This document shows, one piece after another, positions 55,151 to 63,044 of a DNA stretch of 64,000 nucleotides (within the stretch, counting starts at the first letter, position 1; each line of letters opens with the position of its first letter). The stretch lies in assembly GCA_030019365.1 (NCBI GenBank), contig JASEFA010000001.1, positions 186,001-250,000 of the forward strand, in the 5' to 3' direction. The position numbers were made by a program, and so were the translations under genes. The DNA is from Bacillota bacterium. Lineage in GTDB: Bacteria; Bacillota; Sulfobacillia; JACIYH01. The notes under the pieces were generated by a model that saw nothing but the letters and a program-made list of their open reading frames with translations, was not told the origin of the DNA and ran no database searches.

Positions 55151-55585
55151 GTGCGGGTGTGGGTGTTGCACGGGCCCAACCTGGGGGCTCTGGGGCTGAG
55201 GGAGCCGGCGGTGTACGGCACAGTCACCCTGGCGGAAATCGACAGGCGCCTGCAGGAACGGGGCCGGGAGATCGGCCTGGAAGTGCGCTGTGCCCAGTAC
55301 GACGGGGAAGGAGAGCTGGTGGGTGCCATCCACCGGGCCGGTCGGGAGGCCGGAGGCCTGGTGATCAACCCCGGGGCGTACGCCCACTACAGCCTGGCCA
55401 TCGCCGAGGCCATCCGGGCCATCCCCATCCCCTGCGTGGAGGTGCACCTGAGCAATATCTGGGCGCGGGAGTCCTTCCGCCACACCCTGGTTACGGCGGG
55501 GGCCTGCCGGGGTGTCATCGCCGGGCTGGGGGTGCATGGATACCTGCTGGCCCTGGAGGCGATGGCGTCCCTGGCCCGGACGTAG
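55151..55585 (+). CDS. aroQ: Type II 3-dehydroquinase
   Basis: Dehydrates 3-dehydroquinate to 3-dehydroshikimate. 144 residues, normal length for the type II dodecamer. LHGPNLGALGLREPAVYG holds the catalytic Tyr; VINPGAYAHYSLAI, VEVHLSNIWARESFRH and GVIAGLGVHGYLLAL follow. Usual text is HGPNLNLLGxREPxxYG; here Asn-Leu is replaced by Gly-Ala. GTG 55151 has GGGGAGGTGA upstream; an earlier in-frame ATG at 55052 would add 33 low-complexity residues. Last gene of the aro operon. Confidence 0.94.
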   Translation: MRVWVLHGPNLGALGLREPAVYGTVTLAEIDRRLQERGREIGLEVRCAQYDGEGELVGAIHRAGREAGGLVINPGAYAHYSLAIAEAIRAIPIPCVEVHLSNIWARESFRHTLVTAGACRGVIAGLGVHGYLLALEAMASLART

Positions 55586-55754
55586 CCGGGTTGCCCGCCG
55601 CGCAGTTGCGGCCCCCCGCACCCCGGCGGCGGATAAATGCCTCCGGGCTGGTGAAACTACTGCCAGATGGCCAGCAGGGGAGCGGTGCCGGGGCCCCGGA
55701 GACCGCGGTGCCGGGGCGCCGCAGACCGTTTCCCCACAAGAGGAGGTGAAGCGG

Positions 55755-55982
55755 GTGGCAGCCCAGATGCGGGGTGCGCAGTTGAGCGCCCTGGAGAAGT
55801 ACTACGCCGAGGAACAGCTCAAGCACGAGCGGTTGTGCCTCACCAAGTGCAACACCTTCGCCAGCCAGGTGCAGGATCCCCAGCTGCGGGAGGTAATCCA
55901 GAACCTGGGGCAGCAATGCCAGCAGCACGTGCAGACCCTGAGCAACCTGCTGCAGCAGAGCGGTTTCACGCCTCCGCCCTAA
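55755..55982 (+). CDS. Small CotF-like protein 1
   Basis: 75 residues, helical, with QLSALEKYYAEEQLKHERLCLTKCNTFASQ and a glutamine-rich second half (NLGQQCQQHVQTLSNLLQQSG). Three cysteines. Resembles the N-terminal half of Coat F domain proteins and small spore coat proteins of Bacillota. GTG 55755 follows a perfect AGGAGGTGA. With the next gene it may form the two halves of one coat complex. Confidence 0.65.
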   Translation: MAAQMRGAQLSALEKYYAEEQLKHERLCLTKCNTFASQVQDPQLREVIQNLGQQCQQHVQTLSNLLQQSGFTPPP

Positions 55983-56070
55983 GGGAACGCGGACCCCTAC
56001 CCCCGCGGGCCCTGGGTGTGCAGGGCGAGGCCGTAAGCGCTCGCCGGTGGAGCGAGAAAGGAGAATCAGG

Positions 56071-56304
56071 ATGCCGTTAGGCGGTATGAGCGACCGGGAC
56101 ATGCTGGGGGATCTCCTGTCCACCATCAAGGCCATGTCCAGCACCTATCACGTGGCCATTCTGGAGTCTGCCAGCAATCAGGTGCGGCAGACCATGGAGA
56201 CCCTGCACGACGATCAGATCAACCAGGCCAAGGCCCTGTTTGACGCCATGCAGGCGCGGGGCTGGTACAAGGTGGAACCTGCCCGTCCCACGCCTCCGGG
56301 CTAA
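56071..56304 (+). CDS. Small CotF-like protein 2
   Basis: 77 residues. MSDRDMLGDLLSTIKAMSSTYHVAILESAS and LHDDQINQAKALFDAMQARGWYKVEPA fit the C-terminal part of a Coat F domain, including the closing ARGWYKV. ATG follows AAAGGAGAATCAGG. It lies 88 bp after the previous small coat gene on the same strand, so they are likely co-transcribed, probably in the mother cell during sporulation; a sigma-E/K promoter was not identified. Confidence 0.72.
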   Translation: MPLGGMSDRDMLGDLLSTIKAMSSTYHVAILESASNQVRQTMETLHDDQINQAKALFDAMQARGWYKVEPARPTPPG

Positions 56305-56705
56305 GCGGCGACCGGTTCCCCGGGGTAGCGGCCCACGATGCGTACGGGCGTGCCCAGGGGAACCAGGTCGTACAGTTCCTCCACGTCTTGGTTGTACATA
56401 CGGATGCAGCCATTGGAGATCCAGTGCCCGATGCTCCAGGGCGCGTTGGTACCGTGGATGCCGTATCGACCCCAGGGGACGTCCAGCTCCATCCACCGGG
56501 TTCCCAGTACCGCCCACTCCGGATGTTCCACCTTGAATACCACGTGCCATTGCCCGCGGGGGGACGGGGTGGAGGGACGCCCCACGGCGCAGGGGTACAG
56601 CCTGTGAAACCTGCCCATGCGGAAGAAGGTGAGCAGGCACGCCTGCACATCGATGACGATCTCCGGGGCCTCCGCCGCCAGTACCCAGTGCCGGGGCCGG
56701 AACAC
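56301..56705 (-). CDS. L,D-transpeptidase (YkuD domain)
   Basis: 134 residues. The YkuD active site is RYGIHGTNAPWSIGHWISNGCIRMYNQDVEELY (first part IHGTNAPWSIG) with the nucleophile Cys in SNGCIRM. Such enzymes form 3-3 peptidoglycan cross-links or attach proteins in cell wall or cortex. No signal peptide is visible. The stop overlaps the stop of the preceding gene by four bases (convergent). Upstream of the ATG the coding strand shows only a weak G-rich site. Confidence 0.9.
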   Translation of the reverse strand: MFRPRHWVLAAEAPEIVIDVQACLLTFFRMGRFHRLYPCAVGRPSTPSPRGQWHVVFKVEHPEWAVLGTRWMELDVPWGRYGIHGTNAPWSIGHWISNGCIRMYNQDVEELYDLVPLGTPVRIVGRYPGEPVAA

Positions 56706-56752
56706 GTGCGGTCACCGTCACCAGCATATGCGACCGGGAAGGGATGGGCGGC

Positions 56753-56938
56753 CTAGCGGCGCCATACCAGCCCTGAGCCCAGCACGCACAGGGCGACGGT
56801 GACGATCACGCCCGCGGACACCAGGAGACTCTCCTGCCAGCCGATGGTGCCCCGGTACGCGACCCCCACGAAGGTCAGCACTGCCAGGGCCACCAGGGCG
56901 GCGAATACGGCCAGGGCATCGGCACCCGGAAATTCCAT
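56753..56938 (-). CDS. Small membrane protein
   Basis: About 61 residues with two hydrophobic segments (ALAVFAALVALAVLTFVGVAY and SLLVSAGVIVTVALCVLGSGL region) and a short basic end (VWRR). Family unknown. ATG at 56938 has GGTGGTGGG upstream; GTG 56953 is an alternative. It lies between the L,D-transpeptidase and the divergent cobalamin gene. Confidence 0.55.
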   Translation of the reverse strand: MEFPGADALAVFAALVALAVLTFVGVAYRGTIGWQESLLVSAGVIVTVALCVLGSGLVWRR

Positions 56939-56990
56939 TCGCGAACCCACCACCCGGTAATGCTACCACACGCGGCCGCCCTTGCCCAGA

Positions 56991-57020
56991 TAGACAGATC
57001 TTTCCTCGCTGGGCTAAAAT
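56991..57020 (+). promoter_or_regulatory. Candidate promoter of the adenosyltransferase gene
   Basis: TAGACA (56991-56996), 18-bp spacer and TAAAAT (57015-57020), followed 31 bp later by the GTG start. No cobalamin riboswitch fits in the available space. Confidence 0.55.
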
Positions 57021-57050
57021 AGCGCGGGGAACCGGGAGGGGGGTGCGCCG

Positions 57051-57662
57051 GTGAGCGCGGAACTGAAGATGGGGATGGAGCTGGAAGGCGAGGTGGAGGT
57101 CAGGGCGGAACCCAAGAGGGAGGCTGGATCGCGAGGCAGGGGATTGGTGCTGGTGTACACCGGGAACGGCAAGGGAAAGACCACGGCCGCCTTTGGCCTT
57201 GCCCTGCGCGCCGTTGGGCACGGCGAAGCGGTGTATGTGGTCCAGTTCATGAAAGGGCCGGGGCGCACATATGGAGAAACGGAGGCGGCCCACCGGTTTC
57301 TGTCCGAATGGTTGACGGTGGTGCAGTCGGGTCGGGACCACTTCGTCGATCGCACCAGCCCCGCCGAAGAGGACCGGGAGCTGGCCCGGCGGGGGATGGA
57401 GCTGGCGCGGCGGGCCATGCTTTCCGGACGCTATCAGCTCATCATCCTGGACGAGGTCAACGTGGCCGTCGATTTCGGTTTGCTCTCCGTGAAGGACATC
57501 CTCGACCTCCTGGATGACCGTCCCCCGGACGCGGATGTGGTGCTGACGGGACGCTACGCTCCTCCCGAGGTGATGGCCAGGGCTGACACCGTTTCCGAGG
57601 TGCGGGAGATCAAACACCATTATCGTCAGGGAGTGGCGGCCAGGGCGGGCATCGAGTTTTGA
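57051..57662 (+). CDS. cobO: Cob(I)yrinic acid a,c-diamide adenosyltransferase
   Basis: CobA/CobO-type ATP:corrinoid adenosyltransferase, which makes the Co-C bond of adenosylcobalamin. 203 residues. VYTGNGKGKTTAAFGLALRA is the P-loop (about 36-55), followed by VVQFMKG, LIILDEVNVAVDFGLL (Walker B) and VVLTGRYAPPEVMARAD near the end, ending in the family phrase EIKHHYRQGVAARAGIEF. The first 30 residues are Glu/Arg-rich. GTG 57051 follows GGGAGGGGGG. It has its own promoter. Confidence 0.94.
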   Translation: MSAELKMGMELEGEVEVRAEPKREAGSRGRGLVLVYTGNGKGKTTAAFGLALRAVGHGEAVYVVQFMKGPGRTYGETEAAHRFLSEWLTVVQSGRDHFVDRTSPAEEDRELARRGMELARRAMLSGRYQLIILDEVNVAVDFGLLSVKDILDLLDDRPPDADVVLTGRYAPPEVMARADTVSEVREIKHHYRQGVAARAGIEF

Positions 57663-57748
57663 GCCAGGGGTGGTACCATTTGCCTGCAGGGGGAAAGGGG
57701 TACGGGGGCGAACCACAGAATACTTTCCCCTGACAGGAGGAGAACGGC

Positions 57749-58594
57749 TTGACCGGCGACGTGCGCGACGTGCAGAGGGCGGCGTCCCGTACAGCCCGGC
57801 CCCGGGGCAGGCAGACGACGCCCGACGTGGTGGTGGAGGCCTGGGATCGTTGCGCACCCCAGTGGGCGGACTGGGTCCGCTCCGGGCGCGACGGCGACCG
57901 CGAGTGCCTGCTCGATCCGGTCATGCTCAGGTGGCTGGGGAACCTGGGGGGTGCGCGCGTTCTGGACCTGGGTTGCGGCGAGGGGTATTTCAGCCGGGTG
58001 ATGGCGCTGCGGCAGGCCAGCGTGGTGGGAGTGGACATTTCCCCGGCCATGATCTCTCTGGCCCAGGCAGAGGAGCAGAGACGCCCCCTGGGCATCACAT
58101 ACTGCCTTGGGGACATGACCGACCTGGCCGTGTTCGGCAAGGAGACCTTCGATGCGGCCACGGCCTACCTTTCCCTGTCCGACTGCATTGACCATCAGCT
58201 GGCGCTCCGGGAGGCGGCCCGCGTCCTCAAGAAGAAGGGACGCCTGGTGTACTGCCTGCCCCACCCCTGCTTTTTCACCCCGGGCGCGTCCTGGGAGCCC
58301 AGGGACCGCCTGCGGGTTTCGGGCAGCGACCACGACAAGCTGCACTGGAAGGTGGACCGCTATTTCCACCGGGAACGGGTGGATTGGATGGTGTACCCCA
58401 ACCTGCCCGCCGGTACCCCGCACTTCCACCGCACCCTGCAGGACTATCTGGATGCCACCCGGGATGCCGGCCTGCAGGTGACCGCTATGGTAGAACCGGT
58501 GCCCTCCAGGCAGCTTCTGGCGGAAAGCCCCAACTGGGAGAAGTATCTGCGCATCGGCTTTTACCTGGCGGTACAGGCGGAGAAAACCCATTAG
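57749..58594 (+). CDS. Class I SAM-dependent methyltransferase
   Basis: 281 residues. The SAM motif VLDLGCGEGYFSRVMA is at about residues 71-86, with GVDISPAMISLAQA (motif II), YCLGDMTDL and AATAYLSLSD (motif IV), all typical of a Rossmann methyltransferase. HxxVDRYFHRERVDWMVYPNLP further on is in the variable cap. Substrate unknown; resemblance is to small-molecule or quinone methyltransferases. TTG start with GGAGGAGAACGGC upstream. It lies between cobO and hutU on the same strand. Confidence 0.85.
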   Translation: MTGDVRDVQRAASRTARPRGRQTTPDVVVEAWDRCAPQWADWVRSGRDGDRECLLDPVMLRWLGNLGGARVLDLGCGEGYFSRVMALRQASVVGVDISPAMISLAQAEEQRRPLGITYCLGDMTDLAVFGKETFDAATAYLSLSDCIDHQLALREAARVLKKKGRLVYCLPHPCFFTPGASWEPRDRLRVSGSDHDKLHWKVDRYFHRERVDWMVYPNLPAGTPHFHRTLQDYLDATRDAGLQVTAMVEPVPSRQLLAESPNWEKYLRIGFYLAVQAEKTH

Positions 58595-58612
58595 GGTGAA
58601 GGAGGGAGTGGC

Positions 58613-60265
58613 GTGTCGCAAGAAGCGCCCGTCGTGCGCGCACCGCGGGGGCTCGCCCTGTCCTGCCGCGGGTGGCAGCAAGAAGCCGCCCTGCGCATGC
58701 TCATGAACAACCTGGACCCCGAGGTGGCGGAGAAGCCGGCCGAACTCATCGTGTACGGGGGGACGGGGAAGGCGGCCCGCAACTGGGAGTGCTTTCACGC
58801 CCTGGTGCGGTCCCTGCGCGACCTGGGGGAAGACGAGACCCTGCTGGTGCAGTCGGGTAAACCCGTGGGCGTATTCCGCACCCATCACCTGGCTCCCCGC
58901 GTGCTCATCTCCAACGCCATGCTGGTGCCCGCCTGGGCTACCTGGGAGAACTTCTGGGAGCTGGAAGAGCAGGGTCTGACCATGTTCGGGCAGATGACGG
59001 CCGGATCCTGGATATACATAGGGACCCAGGGCATCCTGCAGGGCACCTACGAGACTCTGGCCGAGCTGTCCCGCCAGCACTTCGGAGGTACCCTCAGAGG
59101 GAAGCTGGTGCTCACCGCCGGCCTGGGGGGCATGGGGGGAGCCCAGCCTCTGGCCATCACCATGAATGAGGGCGTGGGCATCATCGTGGAGGTGGACCCG
59201 GCCCGCATCGAGCGGCGGCTGCGCACGGGGTTCTGCCAGCGTCAGGCTCCCCTGGACGAGGCCATCCGTCTGGCGGCGGAGGCCAGGGAGAAGGGCGCCC
59301 CCCTCTCCGTAGCCGTGCCCGGGAACGCCGCCGACGTGTACCCGGAGATGGTGCGGCGCGGGGTGATCCCCGACGTGGTCACCGACCAGACCTCGGCCCA
59401 CGATCCCCTGGGTGGATACATCCCCCGCGGGCTCACGGTGGAAGAGGCGGCCGGGTTCAGGCGGCGCGACCCGGAGAGCTACGTGAAGCGGGCTTACGAG
59501 AGCATGGCGGCGCACGTGCAGGCCATCCTGGACATGAAGAAGAGGGGAGCCATCGCCTTCGATTACGGCAACAACCTCAGGCAGGGGGCCTTCCGGGCGG
59601 GGGTGGAGCACGCCTTCTCCTATCCGGGCTTCGTGCCCGCCTACATCCGGCCCATGTTCTGCGAGGGGAGGGGACCTTTCCGCTGGGTGGCCCTGTCGGG
59701 CGATCCCGCGGACATCCACGTCACCGACGAGGTGGTGTGCCGGGAGTTCGCCGGGAACCAAACCCTGGTGCGCTGGATCCGCCTGGCCCAGAAGCAGGTG
59801 CCCTTCCAGGGGCTGCCGGCCCGGGTGTGCTGGCTGGGGTACGGGGAGAGGGCCCGCTTCGGGCTCCTCATCAACGACCTGGTGCGGCAGGGCAGGATCA
59901 AGGCTCCCATCGTCATCGGCCGTGATCACCTGGACACCGGATCGGTAGCCTCGCCCCGCCGGGAGACCGAGGGGATGAAGGACGGCTCGGACGCCATCGC
60001 CGACTGGCCCATCCTCAACGCCCTCCTGAATGCAGTGAGCGGGGCTTCCTGGGTATCGGTACATCACGGGGGAGGGGTGGGAATCGGGTATTCCATTCAC
60101 GCCGGCATGGTGGTGGTGGCCACGGGCACGCAGGAGGCCACCTGGCGGCTGGAGCGGGTCCTCGATACCGACCCCGGCATCGGGATCGTGCGCCATGCCG
60201 ACGCCGGGTACGAGAAGGCCATCGAGACGGCTCGGGAAAAGGGGATCCGGATACCCATGCGTTGA
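58613..60265 (+). CDS. hutU: Urocanate hydratase
   Basis: Second step of histidine breakdown: urocanate to 4-imidazolone-5-propanoate. 550 residues, the usual length. Conserved blocks: [46 protein letters not shown] (NAD glycine loop), [27 protein letters not shown], and [20 protein letters not shown] start with GAAGGAGGGAG upstream. hutH, hutI and hutG are not in the window. hutP lies 18 kb to the left. Confidence 0.96.
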   Translation: MSQEAPVVRAPRGLALSCRGWQQEAALRMLMNNLDPEVAEKPAELIVYGGTGKAARNWECFHALVRSLRDLGEDETLLVQSGKPVGVFRTHHLAPRVLISNAMLVPAWATWENFWELEEQGLTMFGQMTAGSWIYIGTQGILQGTYETLAELSRQHFGGTLRGKLVLTAGLGGMGGAQPLAITMNEGVGIIVEVDPARIERRLRTGFCQRQAPLDEAIRLAAEAREKGAPLSVAVPGNAADVYPEMVRRGVIPDVVTDQTSAHDPLGGYIPRGLTVEEAAGFRRRDPESYVKRAYESMAAHVQAILDMKKRGAIAFDYGNNLRQGAFRAGVEHAFSYPGFVPAYIRPMFCEGRGPFRWVALSGDPADIHVTDEVVCREFAGNQTLVRWIRLAQKQVPFQGLPARVCWLGYGERARFGLLINDLVRQGRIKAPIVIGRDHLDTGSVASPRRETEGMKDGSDAIADWPILNALLNAVSGASWVSVHHGGGVGIGYSIHAGMVVVATGTQEATWRLERVLDTDPGIGIVRHADAGYEKAIETAREKGIRIPMR

Positions 60266-60281
60266 GGGGGGGCACGGGAAC

Positions 60282-61436
60282 TTGGAGTTCGATCTGGCAC
60301 CCGAGCAGAAGCAGATCAGGGACCTGGCCCGCGAGTTCGCGGAGAAAGAGCTGGCGCCCGGAGCCGCGGAAAGGGACCGCGCCGGGGAATACCCGCAGGA
60401 ACTCATAGACAAGATGGCGGACCTGGGGTTCTTCGGCCTTCCCGTTCCCGAAGAAGAGGGGGGAGCGGGGGCCGGCTATGTGAGCTACGCCATCCTGGTG
60501 GAGGAGCTGGCCCGTGCGTGCGCGGCCACCGCCCTCATGATCGCCGCCCATACCTCCCTGGGATGCGGCGCCGTGCACCTTTACGGCACGTCCGCCCAAA
60601 AAGAGCGCTGGCTGCAGCCGGCGGCCCGGGGCAGGATGCTGCTCGGATTCGGGCTCACCGAGCCCTGGGCGGGGTCGGACGCGGGGGGCGTGCGCACCCG
60701 GGCCCGCCTCCAGGACGGCGAGTGGGTCATCGATGGCAGCAAGGTGTTCATCACCAGCGGGGCGCGGGCGGGAGCCGTCATCGTGGCGGCGGTGACCGAC
60801 CCGGAAGCGGGTCCCCGCGGCATCTCCACCATCATCGTGCCGCGCGAATCTCCGGGATTCCGGGTGGGCAGCATCTTCGACAAGTTGGGGGTCCGTGCTT
60901 CCGAGACGGCCGAGCTGGTTTTCGAGGGGTGCCGGGTCTCGGGGGAGAACCTGCTCGGCCAGCGGGGCCGGGGCCTGGCCCAGTTCCTGAGCGTGCTGGA
61001 CGGCGGGCGCATCGCCATCGGAGCGCTGTCCGTGGGGGTGGCCCAGGCCTGCTACGATGCCGCCTCGCGCTACGCGCGGGAGCGTTACCAGTTCGGCCGG
61101 CCCATCGCCGCGTTCCAGGCCATCTCTTTCCGCCTGGCGGACATGGCCACCCGTATCGAACTCGCCCGCTGGGCGGTATACCGGGCGGCCTGGATGCGCG
61201 AGCGGGGGATTCCCCACACGAAGGAGGCGGCCATGGCCAAGCTCTTTGCCTCGGAGACGGCCATGGATGCCGCCCGCGACGCCGTGCAGATTCACGGCGG
61301 GTACGGGTATACCCGGGAGTACCCGGTGGAGCGTTACTTCCGCGACGCCAAGATGCTGGAGATAGGGGAGGGTACCTCGGAGATCCTCCGCCTGGTCATC
61401 TCCCGGCAGCTGGGATTGGGTGGTGACAGGGGGTGA
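60282..61436 (+). CDS. Acyl-CoA dehydrogenase
   Basis: FAD-dependent alpha,beta-dehydrogenation of acyl-CoA. About 384 residues from TTG 60282, where the family N-terminus (LEFDLAPEQKQIRDLAREFAEKEL) begins. FAD/substrate motifs: GLTEPWAGSDAGG, WVIDGSKVFITSG, ERYQFGRPIAAFQAI, QIHGGYGYTREYPVERYFRDAK, and IGEGTSEILRLVI with the catalytic Glu in the usual short-chain position. Short- or branched-chain substrates are likely. It follows hutU by 16 bases and may be co-transcribed with it. Confidence 0.94.
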   Translation: MEFDLAPEQKQIRDLAREFAEKELAPGAAERDRAGEYPQELIDKMADLGFFGLPVPEEEGGAGAGYVSYAILVEELARACAATALMIAAHTSLGCGAVHLYGTSAQKERWLQPAARGRMLLGFGLTEPWAGSDAGGVRTRARLQDGEWVIDGSKVFITSGARAGAVIVAAVTDPEAGPRGISTIIVPRESPGFRVGSIFDKLGVRASETAELVFEGCRVSGENLLGQRGRGLAQFLSVLDGGRIAIGALSVGVAQACYDAASRYARERYQFGRPIAAFQAISFRLADMATRIELARWAVYRAAWMRERGIPHTKEAAMAKLFASETAMDAARDAVQIHGGYGYTREYPVERYFRDAKMLEIGEGTSEILRLVISRQLGLGGDRG

Positions 61437-61442
61437 TCTGAC

Positions 61443-63029
61443 TTGGCCGGTAGGGTAGCCCTGGTCCTTCGTTCACCCGGCCTGCGGGCCGCGGCTTCCC
61501 AACTGCTGGCCGAGACAGGCGAAGACGCTCTGGTTTACGCGGGCGCGGAGTTTCACCCCGAGCGGGTGGTGTCCCGCGCCCTGGAGGAGGGGGCTGCGGT
61601 GATGGTCGCCCCTCCTCCCCTGGCCCGCGGGCTGCGGCAGGTTGGACTCTTGCCCGTGGTGGAGGTGGAGGCCACCTCCTTTGAGTTGCTGGAGGCGCTG
61701 GGCCGCGCCCGCCAGGGCGGGCGCCCCATCGTGCTGGTCCACTACTCCCGCGCGGGCCCCGATGCGGGCGTGCTCTCCCAGGTGGCTGGGGTCCCGGTCA
61801 CCTGTCTCTCCCTGCCCCGGGACGCGGGCAAGGTGAGGGAGCACCTGGAGAAGGTGGCGCCGGGATCGGTGGTGGTGGGCGGCGAGACCACCGTGAGCCT
61901 GGCCGCTGGGTTGGGACTGGCGGGGGTGGCGGTCACGCCGGGAAAGGCGGCCCTGGAGGAAGCCCTGAAGAGAGCCCGGGCAGTCCTGGCGGCCCTGGGG
62001 CAGGCCACCGGGGGTATGGCCGGAGGGGGAGGCCTGGACGGTCCCGCCGGTGCCGGGGGCGGCGACGGGCCGCGCGGGCCCGGCGATATGGCGCCGCAGG
62101 AGATACCGGTGCGGGAAGGGGAGGAAATGAGGCCTCCGTGGGAAGAAGTGGTGGCCGGCAGCCCGGCCATGGACCGGGCGGTAGCCCTGGCCCGCCAGAT
62201 CGCCGCCAGCCTCCGTCCCGCCCTGGTGTGGGGGGAGCTGGGGGCGGGCAAGAGCTTCATGTGCGCGTACATGCATTGCCACGGGCCCCTGGCGGGCCAG
62301 CAACTGGTGGTAGTTTCCTGCGGCGGCAGTCCCCACGCCTTGAAGGACAGGCTGGGGAGGGTCACGGATAAGGGCAACTCGTTCCAGGGAACCCTGGTCC
62401 TGGAACAGGTCGAGGAGCTCCCGCCCGAGTGGCAGGCGAGCCTGCTGGGCCTTCTCGAGCAGGAAGAGGGCGGTGTGCGCGTGCTGGCCACCACCAGGGG
62501 AAAGCTCAAGCAGGCCGTGGACGAAGGGCGGTTCCGGGAAGACCTGTACTGGCGGCTGAGCGAGCTGCAGCTGCGCGTCCCCCCTCTGCGCGAGCGCCTC
62601 GAGGACCTGGAACCCTTGCTGGCGGCCTTCTGGACCGAGCTGGCCGGACAACCTCTCGACCTGACGGCTCCCGGCAGGCAGCGCCTGCTGCGCTATCGCT
62701 GGCCGGGAAACGTGCGCGAGCTGCGCAACTTCGCCCACCGCTACTTCCTGCTCTGGAAGGGGTTGCCCCTGTTCCCGCCCGAGGAGCGCGAGAAGATGGC
62801 CCTGGATGACTTCCTTTCCGCCGTGGAGGAGGAATCCCTGCGGGTTCCCATCCAGGTGGTGCCGGGCACCATGGAGAGCATGCAGGCCCAGATCATGCAC
62901 GAGATGGCCCGCCGCATCAAAGGGAGCAAGGCAGAGGTGGCGCGGCGGCTGGGGATCAGCCGTACCACCCTGTGGAAACGGCTGAAGGAAGCAGGACGGG
63001 CCACCGCCGGCGGAGAAGGGATATCGTAG
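61443..63029 (+). CDS. PrpR/TyrR-like AAA+ regulator without GAFTGA
   Basis: 528 residues. About 1-185 is a PrpR-N-like sensory domain (VSRALEEGAAVMVAPPPLAR, VVEVEATSFELLEAL, VVGGETTVSLAAGLG). A glycine-rich linker (about 195-220) leads to an enhancer-binding AAA+ domain: LVWGELGAGKSFMC (Walker A), GTLVLEQVEELPPEWQASLL where the usual DE is EQ, REDLYWRLSELQLRVPPLRER, and YRWPGNVRELRNFAHRY. The C-terminus is a Fis-type HTH (SKAEVARRLGISRTTLWKRL). The GAFTGA loop that contacts sigma-54 is missing, and Walker B is altered, so it probably does not activate sigma-54. TTG start six bases after the acyl-CoA dehydrogenase stop. Confidence 0.82.
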   Translation: MAGRVALVLRSPGLRAAASQLLAETGEDALVYAGAEFHPERVVSRALEEGAAVMVAPPPLARGLRQVGLLPVVEVEATSFELLEALGRARQGGRPIVLVHYSRAGPDAGVLSQVAGVPVTCLSLPRDAGKVREHLEKVAPGSVVVGGETTVSLAAGLGLAGVAVTPGKAALEEALKRARAVLAALGQATGGMAGGGGLDGPAGAGGGDGPRGPGDMAPQEIPVREGEEMRPPWEEVVAGSPAMDRAVALARQIAASLRPALVWGELGAGKSFMCAYMHCHGPLAGQQLVVVSCGGSPHALKDRLGRVTDKGNSFQGTLVLEQVEELPPEWQASLLGLLEQEEGGVRVLATTRGKLKQAVDEGRFREDLYWRLSELQLRVPPLRERLEDLEPLLAAFWTELAGQPLDLTAPGRQRLLRYRWPGNVRELRNFAHRYFLLWKGLPLFPPEEREKMALDDFLSAVEEESLRVPIQVVPGTMESMQAQIMHEMARRIKGSKAEVARRLGISRTTLWKRLKEAGRATAGGEGIS

Positions 63030-63044
63030 GCTGGCGAGGAGGTG

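Noticed and set aside
56954-57050. Cobalamin riboswitch before the adenosyltransferase gene
   Set aside because: Less than 100 bp are available and no B12-box-like sequence is present.
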